A stretch of DNA of 64,000 nt from Conchocele bisecta (GCA_029237695.1 CM055267.1:4176036-4240035), one strand, 5' to 3'; numbered from the stretch's first letter, positions 48,999-60,700 are shown. Numbers and translations are program-made. The notes: generated by a model not told the origin, from the letters alone.

Positions 48999-49259
48999 TG
49001 TGCCATATGTTTTCACTGTTATCTTCGCATATAATAAATATATTGAATCCAAGAATTGTTAACGTCATGTTTTATTTATTCATCATGTTCATGTAGAATG
49101 TAGATCTACGCAGGTCCGTGCAATCCATTATTGTAAACGCGTGTAGAAAAAAGTGTAGTAATGATGACGCAATGACCCAATGACCGATATCCTGTTCCAT
49201 CAGCTGCAACATCACGGACAAGCTCGTGCGTTGCAATCTGTGTTTACTCATATGGTGAG

Positions 49260-49445
49260 CACAGGTGGAAGACTCTGACCTATGACACGAAAATAAATGC
49301 CTATTAAAAAAATCCCATTATTCCACCCACCTGGTATCGTACTGTACATGACGTTAATAATAGAACGAGATCAAGTGGGTGGGGTAATGCATATTTTTGT
49401 AATGGTCATTTTCTTTGTGTCACACGTCCGACTATTCCACCTGTG
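49260..49445. mobile_element. 186-bp inverted-repeat MITE with CACAGGTGGAAGACTC ends
   Basis: The left end CACAGGTGGAAGACTCTGAC pairs with the right end, which closes with CCACCTGTG. Inside, CCCACCTGGTATCGTAC is opposed by GATCAAGTGGGTGGGG. It shares its outer 110 bp or so with both arms of the large foldback at 52037-53198. Confidence 0.8.
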
Positions 49446-50276
49446 GGTTTGAGTGCAGACCTGTCTAGACATGTTTTGCCAGACGTGTTATAATATGCCA
49501 GTTCATGAGGTAATCAGGCTTATCACGCCAGATTTTCGATGAAGATGAATCTGATAATAGTGTACATTTTCTGTAAACGATATCGAATGTTGACGAATAT
49601 TAAATTAGTAATCATTACGCATTTTCTCTGAAAATGTTATCAACTTTCCGATATATTAGCAGAAAAAAGTCAAATCATTCTCGGCGAAAATCTCAGTTAC
49701 CGTATATAATAAAGTTGATTATCTCATGCACTGGCTCAATTATGAAGTAGCGAAACAAGGCCAGTTGTCAGGTACACTGTGTGTACATGCGCCGGGGGCG
49801 TGTGCAGTGCTGTAACAATTTAGTTAATCTGGGTCGAGTTAATCTGCGCGACTGATACGCGTCTCCGATTGGTCAGCCTTTACACCTAATTAATATTCCA
49901 CCAATGGTGAGCGCGAACGCATGCTGGAAAAATGAAATCGAGCACATAACAATTAGCACTGCTTTGTTACTGGTCTTACTGATGTTATTCCCAGTTTGCT
50001 CGGATTAATTTACATTATGTGCAAACGTGATCAGCTGCACATTCACATCGGTGAGATAAAAGGAGGCTATGCGCCCATAAAAAAAGAATCGTCCATTTTG
50101 GGTCTAATTTGGGAAAGAATCGCAAATTTAACACGATTTCTGACAATAGTCGTGTTACAAATTTAACACGATTTTGATATACAAATAGGAAAAAAATTCG
50201 GGAGCCAAGGCACAACCGTGTACTAACCGAATTCGTGTTATAGTGAAGCGTGTACTAACGGGGTCGCACTGTATCT
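49446..50276. other. No gene recognised
   Basis: Unassigned sequence; short GC-rich blocks at 49790-49920 resemble in style the CGTATGCGCG / TTAATATTC segment of the three-copy element, but the match is weak. Confidence 0.4.
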
Positions 50277-50339
50277 GACAGCGAGGATAGCGACTTCGAA
50301 GGATTTGACGCATCTGATATCGTGGACAGGAATTTCTAG
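50277..50339 (+). pseudogene. Possible transposase C-terminal tail
   Basis: An open frame encodes DSEDSDFEGFDASDIVDRNF and then stops. Acidic DSEDSDFEGF endings are common on pogo- and jerky-like transposases. The preceding part is not open, so only the tail is visible; the call rests on a short motif. Confidence 0.3.
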
Positions 50340-50360
50340 ACTACAAACTAGACTACAAAC

Positions 50361-50398
50361 AGCCCTTTTCAGGGCTACAAACAGCCCTTTTCAGGGCT
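50361..50398 (+). terminator. Two tandem histone-type 3'-end stem-loops
   Basis: AACAGCCCTTTTCAGGGCTA occurs twice in tandem 22-bp units: stems 50361-50366 with 50371-50376, and 50383-50388 with 50393-50398, each with a TTTC loop. The six-base-pair stem, pyrimidine-rich left side, TTTC loop, and AAC before and ACAAA after the first copy match the 3' stem-loop of replication-dependent animal histone mRNAs. No histone coding sequence is within reach, and no clear purine-rich downstream element follows. Confidence 0.6.
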
Positions 50399-50459
50399 AG
50401 CCAATTATTTATGATAGAAAACAATTATTGCCATATTGTTTGTATTACTTGATTACATG

Positions 50460-51420
50460 AATTGGTCCGAAACTTCCAGGGTACGAAAAATAAATAAAAA
50501 ACAGCGCGGGGAATTAGTATTAAATAACAACAACAACTTGCCGATTAGGTATCACGGGACGGTTGAAAATAGCCAAAATTGACTGCTTTTCTGAGGGAGG
50601 CGGGTGACTTATAAAAATCACCGCCTCTCACAATCAGTTAAGGAGGCTCTTGCGACAAGTATTGAAAAATACTCGCAAATGAAGTACAAATCGCGCGCCA
50701 CAATAAAAATTCAGTAACCGCATCAGATGTGTTCAATTAATTTTTTACAAAGTTACCCCACCCACCTATTTTTGGCCAAAAGTTTCAACACGACTGAATT
50801 TTAGCTGGAATTGTTCTTTTCATGAAACTAAAAAATATTGAGGCACAGATTACTTTTGTTATGGTCTTGGTTCTATCACTTTGTAACACCACACCATTTT
50901 CTGAAAATGATTTCAAAGCGGGGTCATAACCAGCTCAAATTTTCGCTACAAATGGCCGAAAAATACCTTAAATTCTGACGCGAAACCGTACCGGCGAGAC
51001 AGCATAGCGGGCGACATTTTCCAAGATGTCAAAATCAACTGGAGCTAACATTCAGTTTAGTAGAATTATGAAATACTCTAAAAAATACACCTTGTCAAGC
51101 CTCCCAAAGTCAAGAAATATTCATAAACCTATTTTTCTAGACACACTGGTGTAACTTACAGGGTCGGTAGTGAAGTATTTAGAAAATCTTCCACTCCCTT
51201 TTTAAAGCTAGCTGCCCACTGTCCCGTGAGACCTTAATTGTATTGGTCCGAAACGTCCAGGGTACGAAAAATAAATAAAAAACAGCGCGGGGAATTAGTA
51301 TTAAATAACAACAACTTGGTGATTAATTCTATTGGTCCGAAACGTCCAGGGTACGAAGTTTGTGAGTGACCAAAAAAACAGCGCCTGGTATTTATAAACA
51401 ACAACTACAACTCTGCGATT
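50460..51420. repeat. Three units of an ATTGGTCCGAAACGTCCAGG repeat
   Basis: Units start near 50461, 51242 and 51329, and each continues with AGGGTACGA and an ACAGCGC block. The first two are nearly identical; the third is diverged. A Harbinger-like element (50548-51233) has split the first from the second. Confidence 0.75.
50548..51233. mobile_element. 686-bp element with GGTATCACGGGAC ends and TTA target duplication
   Basis: The left end GGTATCACGGGAC pairs with the right end GTCCCGTGAGACC (one mismatch). TTA lies directly outside both ends (50545-50547 and 51234-51236). GG-starting ends with a TWA duplication point to the PIF/Harbinger superfamily. No coding capacity was seen. Confidence 0.65.
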
Positions 51421-52036
51421 TTTTTTGTTTTTATTTCATTTTTTTTTTTTAGAAAATTGAGGGCGTCTTATAGACCCATGTAGACTTTCCCCCAGATTTT
51501 GGAGTGAAAATAGGGGTGCGACATATACATCATTGCGACTTATAATCGCACGAATACGGTAAGTGCAAAATTATGAGTCTGTAAATTATACATTAACATT
51601 GTTTTCTTGTAAATACTTATTGGATTTACATTTATTGAGCATAAATCCATAAATTGAAATTTACAGATGATCCTAAATTTGCACTTACGAACATTTTAGT
51701 CGTACAAAGTTTAGCGAAACGGGCCCCGGAGCCATACTAGTAAAAATCTCCCAGCATTTTTATACGCTTGTTTGAAAAAGTGGACATATTTAATATGTAT
51801 TCACCTTGTACAGGTGGGCACAGTTTGTCCACGCAAGAACTAGAGTTCTACTTGATGGATCGTAACCAAATTTGGTGTTCATGTTTACCATGGTAAAATG
51901 AAGAAGCCTATTGATTTTCAAAATTTTCCGATACATTATCTTCCCTTGTTGACGATGTTTAATTTTCGCATTTTCTATCCTTGTCCGTGCAATGACTCCA
52001 GTTCTACGTGATGGATCGTAACCAACATCGGTGCAC

Positions 52037-53198
52037 CACAGGTGGAAGACTCGGACCTATGCCACCAAAAAAATGCCTATTAAAAAAAATCCCATTACCC
52101 CACCCACTTGGTCTCGTACATTACCATCTTATATAAAGAAAGGTGGATAACATTGTGGCCATTATAGAAAGAGCCCTCTCATTTCCGACTCGCACAAACA
52201 CAATACACATCGATTAAATGTATGATTTCTGTCGCTGGCAATCGATAAAGGTATTAGGTGTGTGAATATATTCACTTCAAATCGCTCTTTCCAGCATTTA
52301 TTCAGTTATTCGCATTTTGTATACCCCATCCAAAGCGAAATTTGCGTGTACGAAAGAATCTCACACAGAATTGGAGGCTGTCCGGCGTGGATTATCGGTT
52401 ATATTTGACCAATAACTGATCGCCAGCTCAAACTAAAGTGGTGCACCATGACCATATACATTAGCAACTCCAACCATAAAAAGTTCGTCCAATTGTGATC
52501 GTTCACCGATCTAAAAAACACCTTTTTTCTACATTCATTCATGCTTCGCGTACTATCAGATTATGTCTTCCGGAATCCCGAAATAGGTTGAATGACGTCA
52601 TACAGTTTAGATTTAGCCAATCAGAGATGTTCTTTACATAGACGCTTCCGGTTGTATTATGGAAGATGGTGCATTGACCCGGTTCCAGATAATGAACGAA
52701 ATTAGACAAAAAAGTGTTTTTTAGATCGGTGAACGATCACAATTGGACGAACTTTGTATGGTTGGAGTTTCTAATGTATATGGTCATGGTGCACCACTTT
52801 AGTTTGAGCTGGCGATCAGCTATCGGCCAAATATGACCGATAATCCACGCCGGACGGCCTCCGATTCTGTGTGAGATTCTTTCGTACACGCAACTTTCGC
52901 TTTGGATGGGGTAATCAAAACGCGAATAACTCAATAAATATTTGAAACAGCGATTTGAAGTGAGTATATTCACACACCTAATACCTTTATCGATTGCCAG
53001 AGACATATTTCATACATTTAATCGATGTTTATTGTGTTTGTGCGAATCGGAAAAGAGAGGGCTCTTTCTATAATAGCCATATTTATACCCACCTTCTATA
53101 AATAGAAGATGGTAATGTACGAGACCAAGTGGGTGGGGTAATGGGATTTTTTTAATAGGCATTTTTTTGGTGTCATAGGTCCGAGTCTTCCACCTGTG
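52037..53198. mobile_element. 1162-bp foldback element with two 491-bp arms
   Basis: The left arm 52037-52527 and the right arm 52708-53198 are near-identical reverse complements, separated by a 180-bp spacer. The ends are CACAGGTGGAAGACTCGG and its inverse. Flanking octamers are CGGTGCAC (52029-52036) and CGCTGCAC (53199-53206), matching at seven of eight bases, as expected for an 8-bp (hAT-type) duplication. The insertion interrupts a ACCAAATTTGGT-type repeat that resumes on the right with ACATGTTTATCATGG. Frames in the arms occur on both sides and are not treated as genes. Confidence 0.85.
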
Positions 53199-53243
53199 CG
53201 CTGCACATGTTTATCATGGAAAGAGGAAGAACCATATTTATTT

Positions 53244-54016
53244 TTAGCGAAGCTCATGTGAGCTATTATTACCGCAATGTGTCCGTCGTCCGTCCGTGAA
53301 CATTTTCAAACGTCTTCTCCTCGGTAACCATTGGGCCTATAGTCACCAAACTTCATGGTCATGGTCAAAGTTGTTAAAATGGGCGTGGCCTCGGGGGTCA
53401 AATTGGAGTCAAATTTTATTTTTGACCGAATATGGTCATGCTATATATAAAATCGAAGGTATCAACGAGGCGATCACTCTGGTACATTTTTTGTCCAAAT
53501 TGGATTTATATGTAATCCAAGATGGCCGCCGAAAGGTTAAAAGGTCGTTCTTTTATTAGATTTCAAAATTCTTCTTCACACGAACCGCTTGGCCCATGGT
53601 GGCCAAACTTCACAGTTATGGTCCCTGGTGAAGCCTTTTCAGATTTGTTAAAACGGAGGTCGTCGCTAATCCAAGATGGCCGTCGTCTAAAAATAGCACA
53701 AATTCTTAAAAAGTCTTCTTCTCATGAACCGCCAGCCGGATTTCGACGAAACTTGGTAGGAATGATTGATGTAGAATGCTCTTTCAAAGGTGTTAAAATG
53801 GTGACCCCCGAGGTCAAAAATGGGCGTGGCCCGTGGGGTCAAATTTTATTTTTGACCGAATCGATGAGGCGATTGCTCTGGTGCAATATTTGTCGGAATC
53901 GGATGATTATGTCATCCATGATGGCCGCCAAAAGGTCTATTTTGAACGTCTTTTTCTCAGGAACCACATGGCCGATGCTGGCCAAACTTCATAGTAAGTT
54001 AAGATGGCCCTCTTGT
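53244..54016. mobile_element. AGCTCACCTGAGC element, copy D, 5' end truncated
   Basis: It begins inside the usual start (TTAGCGAAGCTCATGTGAGC) and ends at ATGGCCCTCTTGTTAG. It has the same modules as copies A-C but fewer. Confidence 0.7.
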
Positions 54017-54214
54017 TAGTAATCTCCCCTTGTTGACTGGCCATGCCTCGATGGGCATATTATTGTGAGTTTCAGTACTCTTGTTATGCGTTGTGGTGAG
54101 TCGTTTTGCTATGTGTGTATACATTAACTAATTGGATAGGTTTTCTTCATGTGAGCCATTACCTAATCACGGGCACTTTGTGGTATGAACAACAAAAGCC
54201 TCTTTAAGTCATTG

Positions 54215-54490
54215 TTGTGGTTGGTTGGGAGCATGCGATGGATATTTTAATAATCTGGATTCAAACTTACGAGAATCACGTTCGGAGACCTGGTTTGGCC
54301 CTCATGTACAACTTTGGCTTTCTTGTATGTGAGAGTTGGATCTGGTTAAATACCCCTTATAATACGATTATTCCCAATCCTATTACTTTTAGGGGAAGGG
54401 GCCAAGTGAATTGGTGTGGTATGGAGCTGGCACCAGGTCAGCTTATTCTAATTTAAGAAATATTCTGTTCTGATTTTGGGATCTCATGTA
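54215..54490. repeat. Dispersed repeat, first copy
   Basis: Shares GGAGACCTGGTTTGGCCCTC, AGGGGAAGGGGCCAAGTG and CTGGCACCAGGTCAG with 55400-55700 in the same order. Non-coding in appearance. Confidence 0.75.
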
Positions 54491-55399
54491 TCTCAACCCA
54501 GGGTATCCACAGAAATGAGCAAACAAAAGAAAGATAAATGGTGGAAATTAGATCTGTATTTCCAAAAAGAATCAGCAGATACATGTACCATCTTCTTGAA
54601 AAACCATACTTCCACCATTTAGAATTAGAGTATGTGTGGGTTGACTTCATGTGAGCCACTACCTTCCTGGGTACATGTCTTACTCTTCATTTATTTCTTA
54701 TTGCAGATTTCTGGCAAACAGATGGCAGCAGACACAATACAGATGCTGAATTATATTATTGCTGACATACGTGACCTTACAATGTTTTTTACCAGTGTAG
54801 ACCCAGCTTAATCTGCAAATTAATCTCTTATGGATCAAAGACTGTTTGTACACTATTCAGATAGTCACTGTCAGCAGCTTCACTGGCGTTCCAGCGTAAA
54901 ATGTTTCACATTGAAGCAGGTGTCAGATGGCTGACAAATTCCCATTCAGCTACATGCACGTTAATAGACAAAATATGTATTGTGCGATTGGAAACCGGTG
55001 CATTTTTTGACGCGAAACATTTTACACCGACACAGAGTGCAGCACCAGGGGCCCGTTTCACTCAGCTTTTTACGACTAAAATGTTCGTAAGAAAAAATAT
55101 AGGATCGTCTGGAAATTTCAATTGATGGGTTTACATAACAGTCTCTATAACAGAAAATGTAAATCTTCATTTAACAATACCAGTTCTTTTTTTCAAATTA
55201 TTTCTAAAATAAGTTGATATTTGAGGTTGTTGAAAGGCACTGATAAATCAGATATTAATTGTTTGCTCATGGAAATTGAGGCTTTGAGATATACATGTAA
55301 ATACGCACAAATAAAACTTCAGACAGAATGAAATTAATTTGCTGATCCTCTTAGACAATCACAGTCAGATCAATATTTAGTCATTTTGCTGACGAGTGG

Positions 55400-55795
55400 G
55401 TGGCAGGTGGGAGAATGTGATGGGTAATTTAATGATCGGGGTTCATCCTTACCGGAATTCCGACTGGAGACCTGGTTTGGCCCTCACATACGTCTTTGGC
55501 ATTTTGTATGTGACAGTTGAATCTGGTTATACCCCTTATGTGAGTTACGATTATTCGTAAGTCTATATTAGGGGAAGGGGCCAAGTGGCTTTGGTGTGGT
55601 ATGGACCTGGCACCAGGTCAGGTTATTCTAATTTCAGGGTTGAATATACTTTTTCTCGATGTAAAATATTCCGTTCTGATTTTGGGATTTTCCCCCCAAT
55701 GCAGCAGGTTAAAACGGGATCGAACCTGTTTGCCCGGCCTTACATGACCGTAGCTGTTGATAGGCCGTTAAACACCAATAAACAAACAAACAAAC
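55400..55795. repeat. Dispersed repeat, second copy, ending in the GATAGGCCGTTAAACACCAA block
   Basis: Partner of 54215-54490, extended on the right by AACGGGATCGAACCTGTTTG and TGTTGATAGGCCGTTAAACA, then a CAAA-rich tail. The tail block also occurs at 15560-15590, inverted at 25945-25965, and at 56511-56530. The complete unit looks like a SINE or short retroelement whose left parts vary. Confidence 0.6.
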
Positions 55796-55913
55796 ATTTT
55801 GCTGACGAAGGTGAAGCCACTTCAGTCACTGTATGGCGAAGTGTATACCTTATACGACTGGTTGCACACACTGCGAGGTCCTTAATCTGTGCCGGTGGTT
55901 GCACGCATTGTAA

Positions 55914-56105
<192 letters not shown>

Positions 56106-56492
56106 TAAGTGGGGACACTGGGGCGTGGAGCATGGCCGCAGTCGACCTGGAGCCTTTGTGGACGACCCTCCCCCGCCCGGCAGCCACCAGCTATGGGCCG
56201 TGGGCACCCGGGATGGTTGTACCCCTACGCTGTACTTGTACGTTGACTCATCTGTTGTAGCCCTACGTCTTTGTCACTGCATTATCTTCACGGTACTGGC
56301 GTAGGGCTACATCAAGTCAATGGCTAACCCTTAAAACGTGGGAAAGAAATTTTGTCATCTGTTGTGTTTTTATTTTTTAGCTTATTTCTTTAATGGAGAT
56401 GATTCTCGTGTGCTGTCGAGACATGTTTCCATCATAAAAAAAAATTAAATGAAATAAAACAGCGTACAAAAAAATTGTACGGTTCTGTGTCT

Positions 56493-56530
56493 ATTGGTGT
56501 TTAACGGTTGATAGGCCGTTAAACACCAAT
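56493..56530. repeat. 15-bp hairpin in the intron between the two SH2 exon versions
   Basis: ATTGGTGTTTAACGG (56493-56507), loop TTGATAGG, then its exact reverse complement (56516-56530). The right arm matches 55765-55779, upstream of exon version a, so the left arm could pair with either. Confidence 0.9.
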
Positions 56531-56853
56531 AACAACAAACAAACTGTGACAGCTCATTGATTATCTGCACGCACGGGCAGATGAAAGGACATTAAGTCAC
56601 ATATGTCATCACAGTTTCAGCAATGTATACAATGTTGATAATGACGTATGTCAAACATTGTACACCTTGCTTGATCTGCTAGCAACACTTATTGATTGTA
56701 AGTTGACAAAGTACACTGCCGTAGGGTGTATCGGCCCCTGACCTTGGCTGACGGGTGGGTGAGGGCCGACGACAGATGGCCAGGGTGTGTGTGGAGTAAC
56801 TAACCATATTTACCCGTACTATAATGCGTGTTTACCTCACTTTCCTCTTGTAG

Positions 56854-56979
56854 TTGGTTTGTGGGAAACATAAGACGAGTTGACGCAGAAAAGTTACTGT
56901 TAGCTAAAAATTACCCAGATGGCGCGTTTGTCGTTCGCGGGTGTGAAAGTCAGCCTGGTGAATTTTCTATCTCCGTCAA
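56854..56979 (+). CDS. GRB2: GRB2 coding exon 3, version b: alternative first half of SH2 domain
   Basis: A strong acceptor (CTCACTTTCCTCTTGTAG) is followed by one base completing an Asp codon, then WFVGNIRRVDAEKLLLAKN, YPDGAF and VVRGCESQPGEFSISV, ending two bases into Lys at GTAAGT. Length is 126 nt. It shares 26 of 41 alignable residues with version a, including the Trp-Phe entry, the helix-A Arg, the FLVR-type Arg (FVVR) and the Ser that ends the pocket (S96 in human). It differs at the BC loop: Cys replaces the first Ser (S88 in human) and Gly precedes it. It lacks the insertion of version a. Intact frame, good splice sites and retained pocket residues argue that it is a used exon and not a relic. 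Confidence 0.93.
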
Positions 56980-58883
56980 GTAAGTTCCCCGTGTAACTAA
57001 CTGACTATGTCTATTTCCTTCTCTATACTAGCATATTCATGTATACAACTGCAATACAGTAACGGGCAGTGTGGATGGTGCATACTATCACTTCTGGAAC
57101 TCGCCAATTAAAGCGTTGTAGGGAAGGCATGTTGGCTGCCATTGCTTACCATTATTATAATGTTTCCCCCAGAATAATTCAATTAAAAACGGGCATCAGA
57201 AGTCAGTAAAAATCTCCAGCATCAGAGCTCCAGTTAAGGTGCGTAATTTGGAGGTGAATTTCTTATTTCTCCATCAAAAATGGCAAGTTGGACGATTCAA
57301 TGAGACGATTCTAAAGGACTCCCAACTTGCCATTTTTGATGAAGAAATAACAAAATTCCACCCCAAGTTGGTCAAATTACGCACCTTTACTGGAGCTCTG
57401 CAGTATGGTACAAACTTAACACGTTGAACCTTGAGACGGGCACAGTCAATATGTAAAACCTTGGAAAACAACATTTTCAAATGATATTGCTTCATCATAA
57501 AAAGGTGAATGCCAGTAAAAGATGTTTTATTTCAAGTTGAAAATATGGCATGCCTGCTGTAATGATGATGAGAAAAGTCTTCAGTGTACAAAAATGTTTA
57601 GGACAACTATGGTGCCACCGGGTTTGGCCATCATGCCACAATAGTGGGGCAGTGCCATGCTGGAACAGACTGGGGGAAACACTATATAAGACACGCCATG
57701 TGATTTTGTACTTTCGGACACCTGCAAAATTTCATGAAATACGTTTACAAAATTTGCAATATTTTCCACCGTAAATGGTGTCAAAATTTGACAAAATTTT
57801 CAGAGTACTATTATACTATTGCGTTATATTTTGTAAACTTTTGACTTTATTTAGGAAAAATATTGTAAATTTTGTAAACGTACATAATGAAATTGCACAT
57901 GTCCGAAGGTACAAAATCACTTGGCGTGTCTCATATTACAATGTATATCCTGGCATTCCGAGTACAGTTTTATTAGCCGTCAGTCGTCCACCCATCTGTC
58001 AGTGTTGCCCACATCTGTCCATTCATCCCATCAGTATTATTATCATGTTCCTGTTAAATGTATGTAAACGTCCAATCGGTCGATTATTCTTGATATTCCC
58101 ACCCTTACTGTTACAATTTCACTCTTCCATCCTCACTGTGACAAATTCGCATCACCACACTTAGTGACACTTTCACACCCCTGCCTGCCCTTAGTGTGAC
58201 ACTTTCACCCCCATGATGATGACGATCATGAGGTCTCGGGTAAATCTTATTTGTCATCAATATGCCTGCAGTTTCTTCCTTTTAATGAATGATGACCATG
58301 TTCCAGCCGTTAACACTACGAGTCCACCAATACCAAATTTACCAGCATTAATTACGTAGTTAGTATGAACATTCTGCAGATAAATTTGAATCGGACGGAA
58401 TCAAATTTTTAAACTGGATCATGTTAATCATTAATAGGAAGAAACTGTAGTCGTATTGATCATAGGTGCTGCAGTGTAAACAATAGACCATGTGATCCCA
58501 TACCCTGTAAGCCTAGCTCTCACACTTTATTTTCAATACTACAGCCCTATTTGCCCTATGAACCTATGGCTTGGCTTACAGACTGCTTGTAATCAGAACA
58601 CTCTCTCTCTCACTAACCAGCCCTGTCGTGACCACTGCTCTCCTCCATACTGCATGTGTCTGCTGTAAGCTGAGAACTCAGTGGTGCAATACAGTCTCTA
58701 TCTCCACTTTAATTAATATAATTCCATTTGCAAATCATCATAAAATATATGTGTGTATATATTTGTGTGATATAAATCTTCACCTAGGACAATATCACTA
58801 AGAAATTAGTATGAACATTTTGTATACATGGCAATAACAGACTTTCACACTGGCAGGAGTTGGTCGCAAGCATTGGTCTGTAC
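56980..58883. other. GRB2 intron without further exons seen
   Basis: I looked for the second SH2 half (the QHFKVLRD and FLWVVKFNSLNEL region) and for the C-terminal SH3 in forward frames and did not find them. The stretch has a foldback MITE (57223-57400) and AT-rich unassigned sequence. Confidence 0.55.
57223..57400. mobile_element. 178-bp foldback MITE, GAGCTCCAGTTAAGGTGCG ends
   Basis: CAGAGCTCCAGTTAAGGTGC pairs with GCACCTTTACTGGAGCTCTG, and ATCAAAAATGGCAAGTTGG with CCAACTTGCCATTTTTGAT. It is related to the GCTCCAGATAAG family at 45250-45647. Confidence 0.8.
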
Positions 58884-59540
58884 GTTATGTGGACACGGAA
58901 TTGGTCAATCTCAAGAGATTTGTTCACAGGCGTTGGTCTGTACATTATGTGGATAAGGAGTTGGTAAATCTCAGAGATTTCTTCACAAGCGTTGGTCCAT
59001 ATGTTATGTGGACAAGGAGTTGGTCAATCTCAGAGATTTCTTCACAAGCGTTGGTCCATATGTTATGTGGACAAAGAGTTGGTCAATCTCAGAGATTTCT
59101 TCACAAGCGTTGGTCCATATGTTATGTGGACAAGGAGTTGGTCAATCTCAGAGATTTCTTCACAAGCGTTGGTCCATATGTTATGTGGACAAGGAGTTGG
59201 TCAATCTCAGAGATTTCTTCACAAGCGTTGGTCCATATGCTATGTGGACAAGGAGTTGGTCAATCTCAGAGATTTCTTCACAAGCGTTGGTCCATATGTT
59301 ATGTGGACAAGGAGTTGGTCAATCTCAGATTTGTTCGCAAGCGTTTGTCTGTACGTTATGTGGACAAGGAGTTAGTCAATCTTGGAGATATTTGTTCACA
59401 AGCATTGTTCTTTGCAAGGAGTTGGTCAATATCGGAGATTTGTTCACAAGCATTGTTCTGTACGTTATGTGGACAACGAGTTGGTCAATCTGGGAGATTT
59501 GTTCACAAGCGTTGGTCTACGTTATGTGGACAATAGTACT
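58880..59540. repeat. 59-bp minisatellite, about 11-12 units
   Basis: GTTATGTGGACAAGGAGTTG, then GTCAATCTCAGAGATTTCTT and CACAAGCGTTGGTC, repeat every 59 bp; the central units (58982-59320) are almost identical and the outer ones diverged or shortened. All three forward frames are free of stops over much of the array because the unit length is not a multiple of three; I do not treat these frames as genes. Confidence 0.95.
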
Positions 59541-60385
59541 GAAGCATTACAGAACCATATTCACGTTTAAAATCATGTAAACATCATCGTTAAAGTGTTT
59601 TTGGCGTACAACTTGTCACAAAATGGGCCTCTATATACACCCCTCCATATGAGACTGGTTATTGGTACTTTGCTTATTTGGGCCAGAATTGAACAGAACT
59701 GCAGAATGTATGTAGATCATAAAGGTTTGGTGTCTCCGATGTGGATGAAAAGTGAGCAAAACAGTTAGTAAAAGAGCATTTAACGGTCGAGTGAAAATAA
59801 AAAAATATATTTATTATTGAAAAAAAAATTAGTTTGGCTAAATATAGCATTCATATTTTGTGCATGCTCTCGGAATTAGTAGTCATGTGATAAACTTGAC
59901 TTGACTACATCATCAACTACGTCAGCAATTGCTTCAATTCTCACCTTGTTAAATTTTGTTAGTTTTGTTTATTATGTACGCTCATCAATTTATTCATGTA
60001 TTAAGGTATTACAGTGTTTATGGTGATTATATAGAAGTGTGCCATGCTGAAAAGATCTTGTATGTATATGGCCAAGGACAAGTTGGGACTGTATTTGTAC
60101 CATATTTATTGATTTATCTCCACTCATCTTGTGAAGTGCCTCTTCGTAGGTGGTTTGGACCAGTTGAGATGCAGTAGCTTTATTAGTGAAGTCATCCTTA
60201 CTGCATTCACACCCGGTGTAGTGACTATTGTGGAGTTTGTCCATCAATGGACCATGATCCGATTACATGTTTACTGTAGACATAATAAATGTTTGATAGT
60301 TATGCTGGTCACACTGTGAACAATGACGTCCCAATCCAATTGCATAATTTTATTATGTAGCCATATAGTACATAATATAGTCCCC
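59541..60385. other. No gene recognised
   Basis: AT-rich intronic sequence; no repeats or domains stand out. Confidence 0.5.
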
Positions 60386-60389
60386 ACCC

Positions 60390-60700
60390 TGTCTGTCTTC
60401 TGTCCATCCGTGTGTCAATCTGTCTGTCTGTGTCCACGTGTCTGTCTGTGTCCATCCGTACGTCAATATGTCTGTCTGTCTGTCCACGTGTCTGTCTGTC
60501 CATCTGTCTGTCAATCTGTCTGTCCACATGTCTGTCAATCTGTCTGTCTGTCCACGTGTCTGTCTGTCTGTGCATCCATGTGTCAATCTCTGTCTGTCCA
60601 CATGTCTGTCTGTTTGTCCATCTGTGTGTCAATCTGTCTGTCTGTCCACATGTCTGTCTGTTTTTCCATCTGTGTGTCAATCTGTCTGTCTAAGATTTGT
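60390..60700. repeat. CTGT-based compound microsatellite
   Basis: Runs of CTGTCTGT alternate with CCACGTG, CCACATG, CCATCTG and CAATCTG variants, forming a roughly 24-44-bp higher-order pattern. Cys/Val/Ser-rich frames here are by-products. Confidence 0.95.

Noticed and set aside
48070..50340. Search for a histone gene upstream of the stem-loops
   Set aside because: No H2A, H2B, H3, H4 or H1 motif was seen in forward frames; the upstream coding remains are transposase-like.
52737..53006. 89-codon minus-strand frame in the foldback arm
   Set aside because: It is in a duplicated non-coding arm; the counterpart in the other arm is broken and no domain is seen.
54700..54780. Good acceptor-like TTATTTCTTATTGCAG in GRB2 intron 2
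   Set aside because: The following sequence has a stop after about 13 codons in the phase needed and no SH2 or SH3 similarity.
58889..59580. Frames of 127-215 codons
   Set aside because: Products of the 59-bp minisatellite; three frames are open at once and no start or domain is evident.
60150..60178. GTAG followed by G TGG TTT GGA, looking like a third SH2 exon start
   Set aside because: The frame gives WFGPVEMQ and then a stop; no FLVR motif follows.
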